Shown here one piece after another: positions 23,006 to 31,907 of a stretch of DNA of 64,000 bases. The stretch covers positions 52,531-116,530 of the forward strand of contig CAJMMT010000008.1 of NCBI GenBank assembly GCA_905214715.1. The letters are read 5' to 3'. The notes beneath the pieces were generated by a model that worked only from the letters and a program-made list of their open reading frames with translations, was not told where the DNA came from and did not search any database. The stretch is from an uncultured bacterium (GTDB lineage: Bacteria > Bacteroidota > Bacteroidia > Bacteroidales > Muribaculaceae). The position numbers and the translations under genes are program-made. Position 1 is the first letter of the stretch. Each line of letters begins with the position of its first letter.

Positions 23006-24346
23006 CTATTGGGTAACTTGATTTCCGGATACCGATTCGGAGCGGAGTATGTTTATATCGCCGCTTTCCTTATAATCCTTACCGTCGGCTCCTTTCGCTG
23101 TGATGACATAATAATATACTCCAGGAGGTGCGAGTTTGCCGCCTCGCTTGCCGTCCCAACCCTGGTCGGGTGATGTCAGATGCGCCACCTGGTTGCCGTA
23201 CCTGTCCACAATCCAGCACTCGAAGCTGAGCAGAGAACGATATGCCACTTTCCACTCATCGTTCACACCATCGCCATTAGGTGAGAAAGCATTGGGTATG
23301 CGCAGTTCCGACCCTCCGATAGAAACCGTATAGACCGGACTTACGGCCTGGCAGCTTCCGTCTGAGTTGCTGCCCACGAAACGAAGATAGAACGTTCCCT
23401 CCTCCATGAATGTATAATCGAGATCCTGTTGGTTGAAACGGTATTCTATATTACCGAACGTGGCATCCCGGCTCATCTGCCATTCATTGTGTATCACACC
23501 GTCGGAGGTCCAGGCTGTGAATGATATGTCGACCGGAGCCGACCCTCCGAGTCCGGATCCGTCGTCGGTCTTTACGATATTTGATTTTTCGCCGTTGGGA
23601 AGTTCACGGTTGCTTTGGCGGGCATCGGTATGCACCTCTACGGCGGTAGGCGGCACGGCTTCGGTCGATACTTCCTCTCCCCAGTTCCATTGTTTCAGAA
23701 AACGGTCGCCAGATAGGGTGAAAATAGTCTGGCAGAGTGCCGGAGGTACCACTCTCAGTTCTGATGACAGACTCTGGAAAGTTGCCGTGAGAGATTCTGC
23801 CTCAAACTGATTTTTTTTCTCGTTCCACACCAGAGACTGATATGCAACCTCCAGGTCTCGGCTGAGAACTTTCTGTTGTCCGAGTACCGTGAAATAATGA
23901 ATAGGATCGCCCGTGCCTCGTACCTCAAGGAGCGATGCATCGCAATCTTGCACAGCCGATGGCTCGACCGATGAGAGCGACAGCCTGTGGGCCGAGTAAT
24001 CAACTATCCAGAAACAATGCTGCCGCCCGTCGGCTTCTTCTATGATATATCCCGTGTCTCCCTGCACTGATGGTAGGGTCCATTGGTCCCCGTTATGGAT
24101 TATGCCTGCTATTTCCTCGGCGAATCCGCCTCCGAGATTAGAAAAACGCAACCATCTTACCGGTGTCGCGGAACTGAAGGATGCGGAGACACCGTTGAGG
24201 TTGTAGGCTACATATATCTGTTCAAGACCGGTGGAAGGCTCAGCGTCAATCTGGAGCACCTTCAGAGTATTTCCGCTGAACATGAGTTCTCCGGCAGCCA
24301 TAGTCGGTAAGGGAGCGATTGCAACGAGCAGTGGTAGGATTCTCAT
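23006..24346 (-). CDS. Secreted protein with type B T9SS C-terminal domain
   Basis: Started at MRILPLLVAIAPLPTMAAG (signal peptide), the protein has 446 residues. The longer frame begins with a TTG inside a palindrome and is less likely. The last 90 residues form the gliding-motility-associated C-terminal domain: RIPNAFSPNGDGVNDEWKV, then WDGKRGGKLAPPGVYYYVITA, the type B signal read by the type IX secretion system. A possible Ig/PKD-like segment precedes it (about 255-355). The rest is beta-rich and unassigned. It shows the organism has a type IX system. Confidence 0.85.
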   Translation of the reverse strand: MRILPLLVAIAPLPTMAAGELMFSGNTLKVLQIDAEPSTGLEQIYVAYNLNGVSASFSSATPVRWLRFSNLGGGFAEEIAGIIHNGDQWTLPSVQGDTGYIIEEADGRQHCFWIVDYSAHRLSLSSVEPSAVQDCDASLLEVRGTGDPIHYFTVLGQQKVLSRDLEVAYQSLVWNEKKNQFEAESLTATFQSLSSELRVVPPALCQTIFTLSGDRFLKQWNWGEEVSTEAVPPTAVEVHTDARQSNRELPNGEKSNIVKTDDGSGLGGSAPVDISFTAWTSDGVIHNEWQMSRDATFGNIEYRFNQQDLDYTFMEEGTFYLRFVGSNSDGSCQAVSPVYTVSIGGSELRIPNAFSPNGDGVNDEWKVAYRSLLSFECWIVDRYGNQVAHLTSPDQGWDGKRGGKLAPPGVYYYVITAKGADGKDYKESGDINILRSESVSGNQVTQ

Positions 24347-24366
24347 CTGTACATGATTTATATGAT

Positions 24367-24388
24367 GAAGTTGTTTCAAAACAACTTC
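24367..24388. promoter_or_regulatory. Perfect palindrome upstream of the T9SS cargo gene
   Basis: GAAGTTGTTT and its complement are separated by two bases. It lies 20 bases upstream of the chosen start at 24346 and could be an operator or part of the leader RNA. Confidence 0.4.
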
Positions 24389-24397
24389 AATAAATAA

Positions 24398-24433
24398 ACG
24401 TACGGCACACTCGCCTGAGTATATGCCGTACGT
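24398..24433 (-). terminator. Terminator of the XRE regulator gene
   Basis: ACGTACGGCA pairs with TGCCGTACGT around 16 bases. On the minus strand the hairpin is followed by TTATTTATTG. Confidence 0.75.
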
Positions 24434-24487
24434 AAGTCATATTTAAAATGAGGCATGCTTCATAAAACACGTGCCGTGGGGCGCAGA

Positions 24488-25063
24488 CTATCCTGGGAGG
24501 AAAGTTTCGAAGGTGGAATCGTCATAGTAGACCGTTATTGAGGCGACTTTCCGTGGGTTTTGTCTGATTTTCTCAATCTGACCTCTCAGATTTTCTATTT
24601 GCATCTGTAATTCCTGAATTTGAAAACTGCTCTCAACTTGCTTGTCTGCCGATAATTGACCCCCATTATAAGGTCTCGTTAAGTCGTTATGGTTGGATTC
24701 TTTTCCCAAAACCGACCCCTCGGACGTTGAAAATGAAATCTCGGAACGTGGTGACCCATATTCTGCGGTCGGTTCGCTTCGTACTTCACCGGATTCATTC
24801 AAATTGATATCTGAAGAATGTGCTGACAGGTTTCGGTCGGATAGTTTCATCTCGCCCTCACCGAAAACCAGCCATATTATGTTGAGATCAGGAAAGGCGG
24901 TGTGGATAAGTTCAAGCAGCTGATTGGAGACCTTCTTGTTACGTCCGCTGAGAATCTGCGACAGGGAGGGCTTAGGTATGCCGCATGTATCGGCAAATTG
25001 TGAGTTGTTGAGCCCGGTAGACTCCATGAATGTCTTAAGTCGAGACGCGATATTTGAATCCAT
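24488..25063 (-). CDS. XRE-family regulator with C-terminal coiled coil
   Basis: Starting at MDSNIASRLK, the 191-residue protein has an N-terminal helix-turn-helix (about 1-65; NNSQFADTCGIPKPSLSQIL then SGRNKKVS), the INIIWL-type segment LNIIWLVFGEGEM (about 73-85) typical of Bacteroidales XRE proteins, a polar linker, a coiled coil (about 148-170, IQELQMQIENLRGQIEKI) and a short beta-like end (SITVYYDDSTFETF). The promoter at 25109-25140 fixes the start. The palindrome over that promoter suggests self-control. Function otherwise unknown. Confidence 0.85.
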   Translation of the reverse strand: MDSNIASRLKTFMESTGLNNSQFADTCGIPKPSLSQILSGRNKKVSNQLLELIHTAFPDLNIIWLVFGEGEMKLSDRNLSAHSSDINLNESGEVRSEPTAEYGSPRSEISFSTSEGSVLGKESNHNDLTRPYNGGQLSADKQVESSFQIQELQMQIENLRGQIEKIRQNPRKVASITVYYDDSTFETFLPG

Positions 25064-25108
25064 GATACAGCTAAATAAAAAAATAATTCCCAAAACCTCT
25101 TCCGACAA

Positions 25109-25142
25109 CAAAAATAGGGAATTTTATCTGCATTTGCAAATG
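25109..25142 (-). promoter_or_regulatory. Promoter and palindromic operator of the XRE gene
   Basis: The minus strand reads TTTG (plus 25137-25140), 20 bases, then TATTTTTG (plus 25109-25116), an exact consensus match. The -33 box lies inside the perfect 12-bp palindrome CATTTGCAAATG (25131-25142). Confidence 0.8.
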
Positions 25143-25787
25143 AATCCACCGTTCAAAGGCGGGAATTATGAATTAAAAATGAAAAATTCCAAAATAAGAA
25201 TTGAGAAATTTGAAAAACAAAATATCGAAGTAGAAATGCAAAATAACAAACGGGAAACTAAATTATAATTATAAAGCTATAGATTATATTAATAGGTATA
25301 ATAACTTGGTAATAAAATATTAAACTATAAAACATAACCATAAAATCCAAACATTAGGCACATTGTTGGTTGAGTAGATGTAAGATACAGAACAACTTCT
25401 TTATTTGTAACACTTAAATACCATATAAATAGTAACTTATAAATTTAATAATAAATGTTAATGACTAAATTTCTCAATTATAAAGTGTTGTATTCTGAAA
25501 TATTTTAATTTGAGAATTAACAGATGTGTATGTAAATATCGGGGTTGATTGTTGATAACGCAACATGTATATTGCATTATTGCAAATATGGCAATTGCAA
25601 AATTTGCAAATATAAGTATGCTTATGCTTCGCTATTTTAAATTGCAAATACTATACTCCCCTATCCTGTTTTATGGAGAATGGTGTTTGGGATTGACTAA
25701 ATTTGAGTGCCAATGATAGTTAGGGATTTTTTCGCAAGTTGAAGAGGTGCGGTACCTCTTATAGTCCTACAGTTGGAGATGTTGTTT
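25143..25787. other. Gene-poor AT-rich gap with repeated TTGCAAAT motifs
   Basis: No convincing gene is present in these 645 bases. The stretch is strongly AT-rich. Between 25580 and 25649 it holds TTGCAAAT at 25580-25587, 25604-25611 and 25642-25649, and TTGCAAAA at 25595-25602. The same core makes up the palindrome at the XRE promoter. Confidence 0.6.
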
Positions 25788-26672
25788 TCAGTCAAGAAGT
25801 CTGTAGGCTGTGATTGTAGGAGGCAATGGGTTTCCGTTGATGGATTTGAACATCACGTAAGGTTCCAGTATTCGAGGCGTTGCAGCTAACTGACGCCATG
25901 TCGGAGAGTTTTCGGGCAGGAGTAATGTGATCTCCTCATATATATCTATAAGGTGCGATAGCAGTTCTGTGGCTTTATCATGATTAATGGCCATGAAAAG
26001 ACTCGCTGTATTATTTTCGACTATTGCCACGGCTTTGCCCGGCAACAGGTGAATCTTCCCTCCTGACAGTATGCTTTCCTGTATTATTACCTCGACATCC
26101 TTCCGGGTGTGTCGGATAGAAACACCCGGAAATTCTTTTTCGCGTTCGATTATGAAATCGATAAGTCGGGAAGGTATTTTTCCCTCTTTCGCGAGAATCG
26201 AAAATTTGCGGGAATCCGTCTTGTCGTACGCAAATATCCGATTCTCGTAAATCTCGTGTCCCCGGTCTATTTTTAGCCCTCCTCGATTCATGATGCTATG
26301 GTAACCCAATCTGGCGTAATATTCGCGCAAATGATTGTCGGCCGGAATGAGGAATGTGAAGTCGGCTCCCTTCAGCGAGGCCTGTCGCTCCACTTCTTCC
26401 AATAGAGATTCCATGAGTCCCCGTCGTCTGAACTCCGGTCGCGTGGCCAGGCCGCATAGGTATAGCCCTTTCAAATTTTTTCCGGAGTCTCGCGTGCCGA
26501 ACAAATATGGTATTCCAGTAAGCGCCGATGCGATATTTCCCTCCCTATATATCGCGCGGCAGAATTCCGGACTATAGTAATTGTCATATATAAGGTCAAT
26601 GTATCGGGTGGAATCTCCGAATGTCTCTTTCCAGATTTCCTTGAACTTGGTTATCGTTTTTTTCTGGTCCAT
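25788..26672 (-). CDS. GNAT family N-acetyltransferase
   Basis: The chosen start, MDQKKTITKF, gives 294 residues. A longer frame runs back into the terminator at 26709-26747 and is rejected for that reason. The acetyl-CoA-binding motif A is LCGLATRPEFRRRGLMESLLEEV (about residues 72-94; R-R-R-G-L matches Q/RxxGxG/A), followed by ADFTFLIPADNHLREYYARLGY. The C-terminal half, ending PPTITAYRLLD, resembles the two-domain Eis-like GNAT proteins. The acceptor substrate is unknown. It follows the aromatic amino acid operon but behind a terminator. Confidence 0.8.
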   Translation of the reverse strand: MDQKKTITKFKEIWKETFGDSTRYIDLIYDNYYSPEFCRAIYREGNIASALTGIPYLFGTRDSGKNLKGLYLCGLATRPEFRRRGLMESLLEEVERQASLKGADFTFLIPADNHLREYYARLGYHSIMNRGGLKIDRGHEIYENRIFAYDKTDSRKFSILAKEGKIPSRLIDFIIEREKEFPGVSIRHTRKDVEVIIQESILSGGKIHLLPGKAVAIVENNTASLFMAINHDKATELLSHLIDIYEEITLLLPENSPTWRQLAATPRILEPYVMFKSINGNPLPPTITAYRLLD

Positions 26673-26708
26673 AATATCGGATTGCGGTTGTCGTTGCAGA
26701 GATTGCAA

Positions 26709-26747
26709 AAAGGTCTGCAAGTGTTCAACGCGCACCTGCAGACCTTT
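26709..26747 (-). terminator. Terminator of the iorA-to-CoA-transferase operon
   Basis: AAAGGTCTGCA and TGCAGACCTTT form an 11-bp stem. On the minus strand it is followed by TTGC after a run of T. It lies between the CoA-transferase gene and the GNAT start. Confidence 0.85.
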
Positions 26748-26776
26748 GTTATGGTATGTCTGATTATATTTCCGCT

Positions 26777-28090
26777 TCAACGGATTTTCAATCTAAGGAA
26801 GGAGTACCCGAAACGTTCGGCGGCCGCACGTTCAAGCTCTTCTCTGAACTCGGGAGCCGCAACCGATATCATAAGACGAGCGCGTTCGGCAAGGTTTTTG
26901 CCGCGTAGGTTCACGCATCCATGTTCGGTTACCACATAATTGGTCTGGAAACGGGTTGTGACAACACCGGCTCCTTCTGTAAGCACAGGTTTGATTTTGG
27001 TAGCGCCCTTGTTGGTAGTGGAGAGCATTGCCAGAAACGACAGGCCTCCCTCCGACTGAGATGCTCCATACACGAAATCATGCTGGCCACCCACGCTTGA
27101 GAAAATCCGGGTGCCGATACTGTCGGCGCAAATCTGTCCGGTAAGATCGATTTCGAGACATGAGTTTATAGACATCACTTTAGGATTCTGCGCTATGATG
27201 AATGGATTGTTGGTCCAGGCCACATCCTTGAATATAATGTCGGCGTTGCCATCCATATAATCATACAGCCGTCGTGATCCGAGAGCCAGCGAAGCGACAC
27301 TCTTACCCGGCATGACTTTCTTTTGGGAGTTGTCTATGATACCCTTTTCAAGTAGCGGTAACACCCCGTCGGTCATAGCTTCGGTATGAAGTCCCAGATG
27401 ACGGTGGGACTCGAGGGCACGGATAACGGCATTGGGAATGCCTCCTACACCTATCTGGAGAGTGGCTCCGTTAGGTATGCGTTCGGCTATGAAATTGCCT
27501 ATCGCTATCTCTTTCTCTGTCGGAACAGCTGTCGGGACCTCCACCAGAGGCTCATCTACCTCAACAACGGCGGCAAGTTTGGATATATGAATAACCGGGT
27601 CGCCATAGCTGAAAGGCATATGAGGGTTAATTTGGGCTATGACCCTGTCGGCACACTCCACGGCGGCCGTGGCAAGGTCGGCTGAGACGCCGAAACTGAC
27701 CATGCCGTTTTCATCAGGGAGGGAGCAGTTTATCAAAGCGACATCCACACGGCAGGTCCCATCGCGGAACAGAGCAGGTACCTCGCCTAAGAAACGTGGA
27801 GTCATGGTTCCGTATCCCTCGGCTATCCACTGTCTTACAGAGTTAGACACAAAAAAGGAATCTACAAGGAACGACTCCTTGAATTCCGGCCGGCAATAAG
27901 GTGCGGGTCCTTTGGTAACGGCAAACGCACTATAAAGGGTAACGTCGCGCAGTTCATTACCACGCTCGGCCAATGCCGCCACAAGCACCTCGGGCACCGA
28001 TGTCGAGCCTTGTATATACACATGGTCGCCGCTCTCGATCAGTTTGACCGCCTCAGCGGCCGACATATAGTTAATCATCTCGGAAATCAT
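26777..28090 (-). CDS. Acetyl-CoA hydrolase/transferase family protein (CoA-transferase)
   Basis: The 437-residue protein belongs to the class I CoA-transferase/acetyl-CoA hydrolase group. It has the N-terminal domain (GDHVYIQGSTSVPEVLVAAL, about 17-36) and the C-terminal domain with GVGGIPNAVIRAL, the catalytic-glutamate segment HLGLHTEAMTDG (about 235-246) and SVGGQHDFVYGASQSEGG. The start codon at 28090 shares one base with the upstream stop (TGATG), implying coupled translation. In this operon it would move CoA from an aryl-acetyl-CoA to acetate, or hydrolyse it. Substrate is inferred from context. Confidence 0.87.
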   Translation of the reverse strand: MISEMINYMSAAEAVKLIESGDHVYIQGSTSVPEVLVAALAERGNELRDVTLYSAFAVTKGPAPYCRPEFKESFLVDSFFVSNSVRQWIAEGYGTMTPRFLGEVPALFRDGTCRVDVALINCSLPDENGMVSFGVSADLATAAVECADRVIAQINPHMPFSYGDPVIHISKLAAVVEVDEPLVEVPTAVPTEKEIAIGNFIAERIPNGATLQIGVGGIPNAVIRALESHRHLGLHTEAMTDGVLPLLEKGIIDNSQKKVMPGKSVASLALGSRRLYDYMDGNADIIFKDVAWTNNPFIIAQNPKVMSINSCLEIDLTGQICADSIGTRIFSSVGGQHDFVYGASQSEGGLSFLAMLSTTNKGATKIKPVLTEGAGVVTTRFQTNYVVTEHGCVNLRGKNLAERARLMISVAAPEFREELERAAAERFGYSFLRLKIR

Positions 28091-29445
28091 CAGTCGGTGA
28101 TACAACATTTTTCGGCGACCTCCATTACAGAGTAGAGATCCGAATGGTCGGCATGGAAAGCGGCCAGACGCTCACGTAATCTGGAGAAGGTCTCTTCGTC
28201 GGATATCGCGGATACGCATGCCCGGATGCCGGGCTGATCACTGCCGGTTGAAGGCAGCGATATCGACGATATTCCATAGCGCATCAGCTCGGCCTGAAGG
28301 CCTACGGCAGTCATGCCCGGGTATCCTATGGTAAAGAAAAAACCATCGGCGATCGGGGCCTCCCCATCCATGGAATATACAATGTAGAAACCATTGTCGG
28401 TAAAGGCCTTCTTTACAACCTCGGCCCTGCGTCCATATTCCGAACAGTTTGTCACGAAATCAAGGCTGCCCTCGGCGGCTTTGCCGAGCATGGCCCCCAT
28501 GGCATATTGGGCCGAATGGGCCGTGCCGGAGGAGGCGGCATACAGCACACCGAAGATATACGCGTCGCCAAAAGCCGGCATTTCGTAGAAATCCTCAAAG
28601 AACTTATAGCGTCGGCGATATACATAATCGCTCATGCACACCAGGGCTATACGCTGCCCGGCATATGAAAATATTTTCGAAGCCGAAAGCAGCAACACGT
28701 AATTGTCAGTATATTTGGCAACCGTAGGTACGAAAGGCGGTTCTCCGGGCTTTCCCTGGAAGTGGCGGAAATCCATGCCCATGTAGGCGAGGTCTTCCAT
28801 CACTATGACATCATATTTTGTGGCAAGACGTCCTATAATCTCCAGCTCCTGTTCCGTGAGGTTGGTCCACGCCGGATTGTTGGGGTTGGAATAAATCATT
28901 CCTGTGATATTGCCCTCCTTCATCAAGCTTTCGAGCTTGGCCTCCAGCCTGTCGCCGCGATAATCATATATATCGAACTCCGCCGTCTTCATGCCCAGAA
29001 TTTTGGCCTGGTTGCGCTGGGCCGGGAATCCCGGGTTTATGAAGAGCATGGTATCTTTTTCCGGCATACGCTGTTTGAGCAACAGAAGCATGGTGAAACT
29101 GCCTTGCATGGATCCTACGGTCGGAACGATACCACGCGACGGAACGTCAATGTCGAGGAAGGCCTTCAGGAAACGGCTTCCGTTTTCTTTCAACATGGGG
29201 ATTCCGTTGATGGCGGGGTATTTGCCGGCCACCCCCGAACGCAAGGCATCTATTTCGGCATCGACTCCTATTTTCTCAGCGGGAAGCCCCGGATTACCTA
29301 TCTCAAGATGCACGCAACAATCCCCGGCGCGGTTTTCTATCTCCTCGCTGAGAGCGCATATCTGTCGGATGGTGGCCGTTCCTATGTCGGTTATGGCCAG
29401 CTGTCTTATAGCGTCTTTAAGGTTTTCTTCTGATATGGGAAACAT
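28090..29445 (-). CDS. Class I/II PLP-dependent aminotransferase
   Basis: The 451-residue enzyme has the fold-type I aminotransferase layout: GKYPAINGIPMLKENGSRFL (about 93-112), MIYSNPNNPAWTNL (about 203-216), VMEDLAYMGMDF (about 237-248) and the PLP lysine in LLLSASKIFSYAGQRIAL (about 276-293). It is longer than typical AspC-type enzymes and resembles the aminotransferases of Bacteroidales that accompany iorAB. Here it probably converts aromatic amino acids to their 2-oxo acids for IorAB. Confidence 0.88.
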   Translation of the reverse strand: MFPISEENLKDAIRQLAITDIGTATIRQICALSEEIENRAGDCCVHLEIGNPGLPAEKIGVDAEIDALRSGVAGKYPAINGIPMLKENGSRFLKAFLDIDVPSRGIVPTVGSMQGSFTMLLLLKQRMPEKDTMLFINPGFPAQRNQAKILGMKTAEFDIYDYRGDRLEAKLESLMKEGNITGMIYSNPNNPAWTNLTEQELEIIGRLATKYDVIVMEDLAYMGMDFRHFQGKPGEPPFVPTVAKYTDNYVLLLSASKIFSYAGQRIALVCMSDYVYRRRYKFFEDFYEMPAFGDAYIFGVLYAASSGTAHSAQYAMGAMLGKAAEGSLDFVTNCSEYGRRAEVVKKAFTDNGFYIVYSMDGEAPIADGFFFTIGYPGMTAVGLQAELMRYGISSISLPSTGSDQPGIRACVSAISDEETFSRLRERLAAFHADHSDLYSVMEVAEKCCITD

Positions 29446-29464
29446 AATATCGCTGTTTGATCGG

Positions 29465-30067
29465 TTACCTGGTGGCCCTGCGGTCCGCGCAGAGAGCCAG
29501 TGCCGCCTCGCGACCGGCGCGGAAAGCAGCTATGTTCATATCCACTATCTTTTCGCCCTTGGATCCGAAAACGGTACGTATACCCTCTTCGATACTTTCG
29601 GGAGCAATGTCGATAAAAGGTGAGGATGCGCCCAGCAGAACCATGTTGGAACTTCTCGGCGATGCCTTCTCCTTGGCCATCGCGTCCATATCGAAAGCCA
29701 CCACATTGGCATGGCTGCCAAGTTCAGCCTCTACTGCCTCCATCTCGGGATAGTTATCTATGTTTACGAACGGAACAGTGTTGGTTACAATCCATCCGTT
29801 ATCGCTAAGATAAGGTAGATAACGCAGGGCTTCCATAGGTTCGAGCGATACTATAAGGTCAGCGCATCCGAGAGGTATGAGATCGGAAGCGATCTGGCGG
29901 TCACTGATACGCAAATTTGACTGAACATCGCCCCCACGCTGTGACATTCCGTGAACCTCGGCCTGTTTTATATACAGACCGCCACGCAGGGCTGCCGCCC
30001 CGAGAATGGTGGCTATCGAAAGAATACCCTGGCCCCCGACACCCGCAAGTACTATATCTGTCTTCAT
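29465..30067 (-). CDS. iorB: Indolepyruvate oxidoreductase subunit beta
   Basis: From MKTDIVLAGVGGQGILSIA the protein has 200 residues and matches the gamma-type domain of 2-oxoacid oxidoreductases: VGGQGILS (about 9-16), EVHGMSQRGGDVQSNLR (about 40-56) and SLEPMEALRYLPYL. It works with IorA to oxidise indolepyruvate and other aryl pyruvates to aryl-acetyl-CoA, passing electrons to ferredoxin. The start is placed seven bases after the iorA stop; the longer frame would run into iorA. Confidence 0.9.
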   Translation of the reverse strand: MKTDIVLAGVGGQGILSIATILGAAALRGGLYIKQAEVHGMSQRGGDVQSNLRISDRQIASDLIPLGCADLIVSLEPMEALRYLPYLSDNGWIVTNTVPFVNIDNYPEMEAVEAELGSHANVVAFDMDAMAKEKASPRSSNMVLLGASSPFIDIAPESIEEGIRTVFGSKGEKIVDMNIAAFRAGREAALALCADRRATR

Positions 30068-30074
30068 AATGCGA

Positions 30075-31697
30075 TTACTTTTTGGCCGAGGCATGTCGCC
30101 TGGCGGTCTGGATACATTCACGTCTCGAAACTATAACCGAAAGTCCGTGATAGTCGATCTCTTCACGGAACAGACGCATCATCTCGTCATGGTTCTTCGG
30201 CAGCGAATCGATGGTGCGCACATGAGCCGGATCTGCGCCGAGTCCGAGGCATATATCCTCGATCTTGCCGGTGCCCTGCGAGTCCTGGCCGCCGGTCATG
30301 CCGGTGGTGAGGTTATCGGATATTATAAGCACCATGTCTGTATTCTCGTTTATGGCGTCGAGCAACCCGGTCATGCCGCTGTGGGTGAAGGTTGAGTCAC
30401 CTATGATAGCCACAGAAGGATGCTGTCCGGCATCCGACGCGCCTTTGGCCATCGTAACCGATGCGCCCATGTCCAGACAGGTATGTATGGCGTTGAATGG
30501 AGAAAGGTATCCCAATGTATAACATCCGATGTCGCCGAATACCCTCGCGTTGTCATACTCCGCGAGAACATCGTTCAGGGCGCTGTATACATCGCGGTGT
30601 CCGCAACCCTGGCACAAAGCCGGCGGGCGTGGCATGACAATCTGCGATTCTCCCTTTATCTCCGGAATGCCAGACTCAGGAAGTTCGGGCCGTAGCATGG
30701 CGAACGCTTTGCGGACGGCATCAGGGGTCAATTCGCCGTCGCGTGGAAGTTGCCCCGACAGCTTGCCGTAAATCTTTATGCCACGGTCAAGCAATCCGCG
30801 AAGCGATTTCTCGATCAACGGTTGTCCCTCCTCTATTACCAGCAGCGCGTCGCATTCATCGGCCAGACGTCCAACCAACGAGTCGGGAAGCGGATACTGT
30901 CCTATTTTCAGCACCGGGAAGGGGATACCGGCGGGAAAAATCTCGTTGAGGTAATTGTATGCTATGCCGGATACAATAATACCCAGAGAATGGTCGGCGG
31001 CATCCATATACCTGTTGAAGGGAGAAACTGCCGCTTCGCGTGCGAATTCGGCGTAATCTTTTATGAGCTGCCGGTTGCGCACCCTCGAGTTACCGGGCAT
31101 GAGCACCCACTGACGGGGATTGTCGGGATATGACAATCCGTTTTCCCGAGCGGCCTCGGTGTCTATTTCCACAGTGCCGCGACTATGCGACAGGCGTGTG
31201 ACGAGACGCATCATCACAGGTATCTTGTGCTTTTCTGAAAAGGAGAAGGCAGCCGACGCCATGTCGTAGGCCTCCTGTTGGGAAGAGGGTTCGAACAATG
31301 GCATCATGGCGAACTCAGCGTAAAAACGCGAGTCCTGCTCGTTCTGAGACGAATGCATCGAGGGATCGTCGGCGCATATGACCATCATGCCGCCGTTGGC
31401 ACCTGTCATGGCCGAGTTAACATAGGGGTCGGCGGCCACGTTGAGGCCCACGTGCTTCATCGATACCATGGAGCGTTTGCCACAATATGACATGCCGAGG
31501 GCTTCCTCGAGGGCTGTTTTTTCATTGGTAGACCAATGTGAGTGAATTCCGCGCTCGCGCGCTACAGGGTCAGACTGGACAAATTCCAGTATCTCGGTTG
31601 ATGGAGTGCCGGGATAGGCATAGGCGCCCGATAGGCCGGAATTGATGGCCCCGAGTGCCAAAGCTTCATCGCCCAGCAGAAGTCGTTTGGTTTTCAT
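30075..31697 (-). CDS. iorA: Indolepyruvate ferredoxin oxidoreductase subunit alpha
   Basis: The 540-residue protein joins the pyrimidine-binding domain (GDEALALGAINSGLSGAYAYPGTPSTEI, start) and the TPP-binding domain (PPALCQGCGHRDVY about 353-366; VFGDIGCYTLGYLSPF about 379-394; GDSTFTHSGMTGL about 423-435). It ends soon after CIQTARRH and lacks the C-terminal two-[4Fe-4S] ferredoxin domain of archaeal IorA, so electrons must leave through a separate ferredoxin or another cluster. The CxGC motif and CIGC-like cysteines near TPP remain. First gene of the operon. Confidence 0.9.
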   Translation of the reverse strand: MKTKRLLLGDEALALGAINSGLSGAYAYPGTPSTEILEFVQSDPVARERGIHSHWSTNEKTALEEALGMSYCGKRSMVSMKHVGLNVAADPYVNSAMTGANGGMMVICADDPSMHSSQNEQDSRFYAEFAMMPLFEPSSQQEAYDMASAAFSFSEKHKIPVMMRLVTRLSHSRGTVEIDTEAARENGLSYPDNPRQWVLMPGNSRVRNRQLIKDYAEFAREAAVSPFNRYMDAADHSLGIIVSGIAYNYLNEIFPAGIPFPVLKIGQYPLPDSLVGRLADECDALLVIEEGQPLIEKSLRGLLDRGIKIYGKLSGQLPRDGELTPDAVRKAFAMLRPELPESGIPEIKGESQIVMPRPPALCQGCGHRDVYSALNDVLAEYDNARVFGDIGCYTLGYLSPFNAIHTCLDMGASVTMAKGASDAGQHPSVAIIGDSTFTHSGMTGLLDAINENTDMVLIISDNLTTGMTGGQDSQGTGKIEDICLGLGADPAHVRTIDSLPKNHDEMMRLFREEIDYHGLSVIVSRRECIQTARRHASAKK

Positions 31698-31853
31698 CGG
31701 TTAGATTCGGTTAGATAAGTCCCCGGCCGTAGGCGAAGGTCTGCGCGTAACGGTTTCCTGATTGAAAGCCGTAGACGGGGCAACGCAAAAATAACCATTA
31801 TCAGACAATGCCGCAAATAATATGATATGCCCTACAACATGCTTCCATAAAAA

Positions 31854-31877
31854 AGAAGGTCCCTTCAGGAACCTTCT
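31854..31877 (-). terminator. Terminator of the Cys-pentad protein gene
   Basis: AGAAGGT, CCCTTCAGGA, ACCTTCT fold as a near-perfect palindrome. On the minus strand TTTTTTATG follows. Confidence 0.8.
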
Positions 31878-31907
31878 CTATTATTTCAACTATGGATTTA
31901 TGCCGGG

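Noticed and set aside
26673..26780. Longer start for the GNAT protein
   Set aside because: The extra codons cross the upstream operon's terminator and overlap the end of the CoA-transferase gene.
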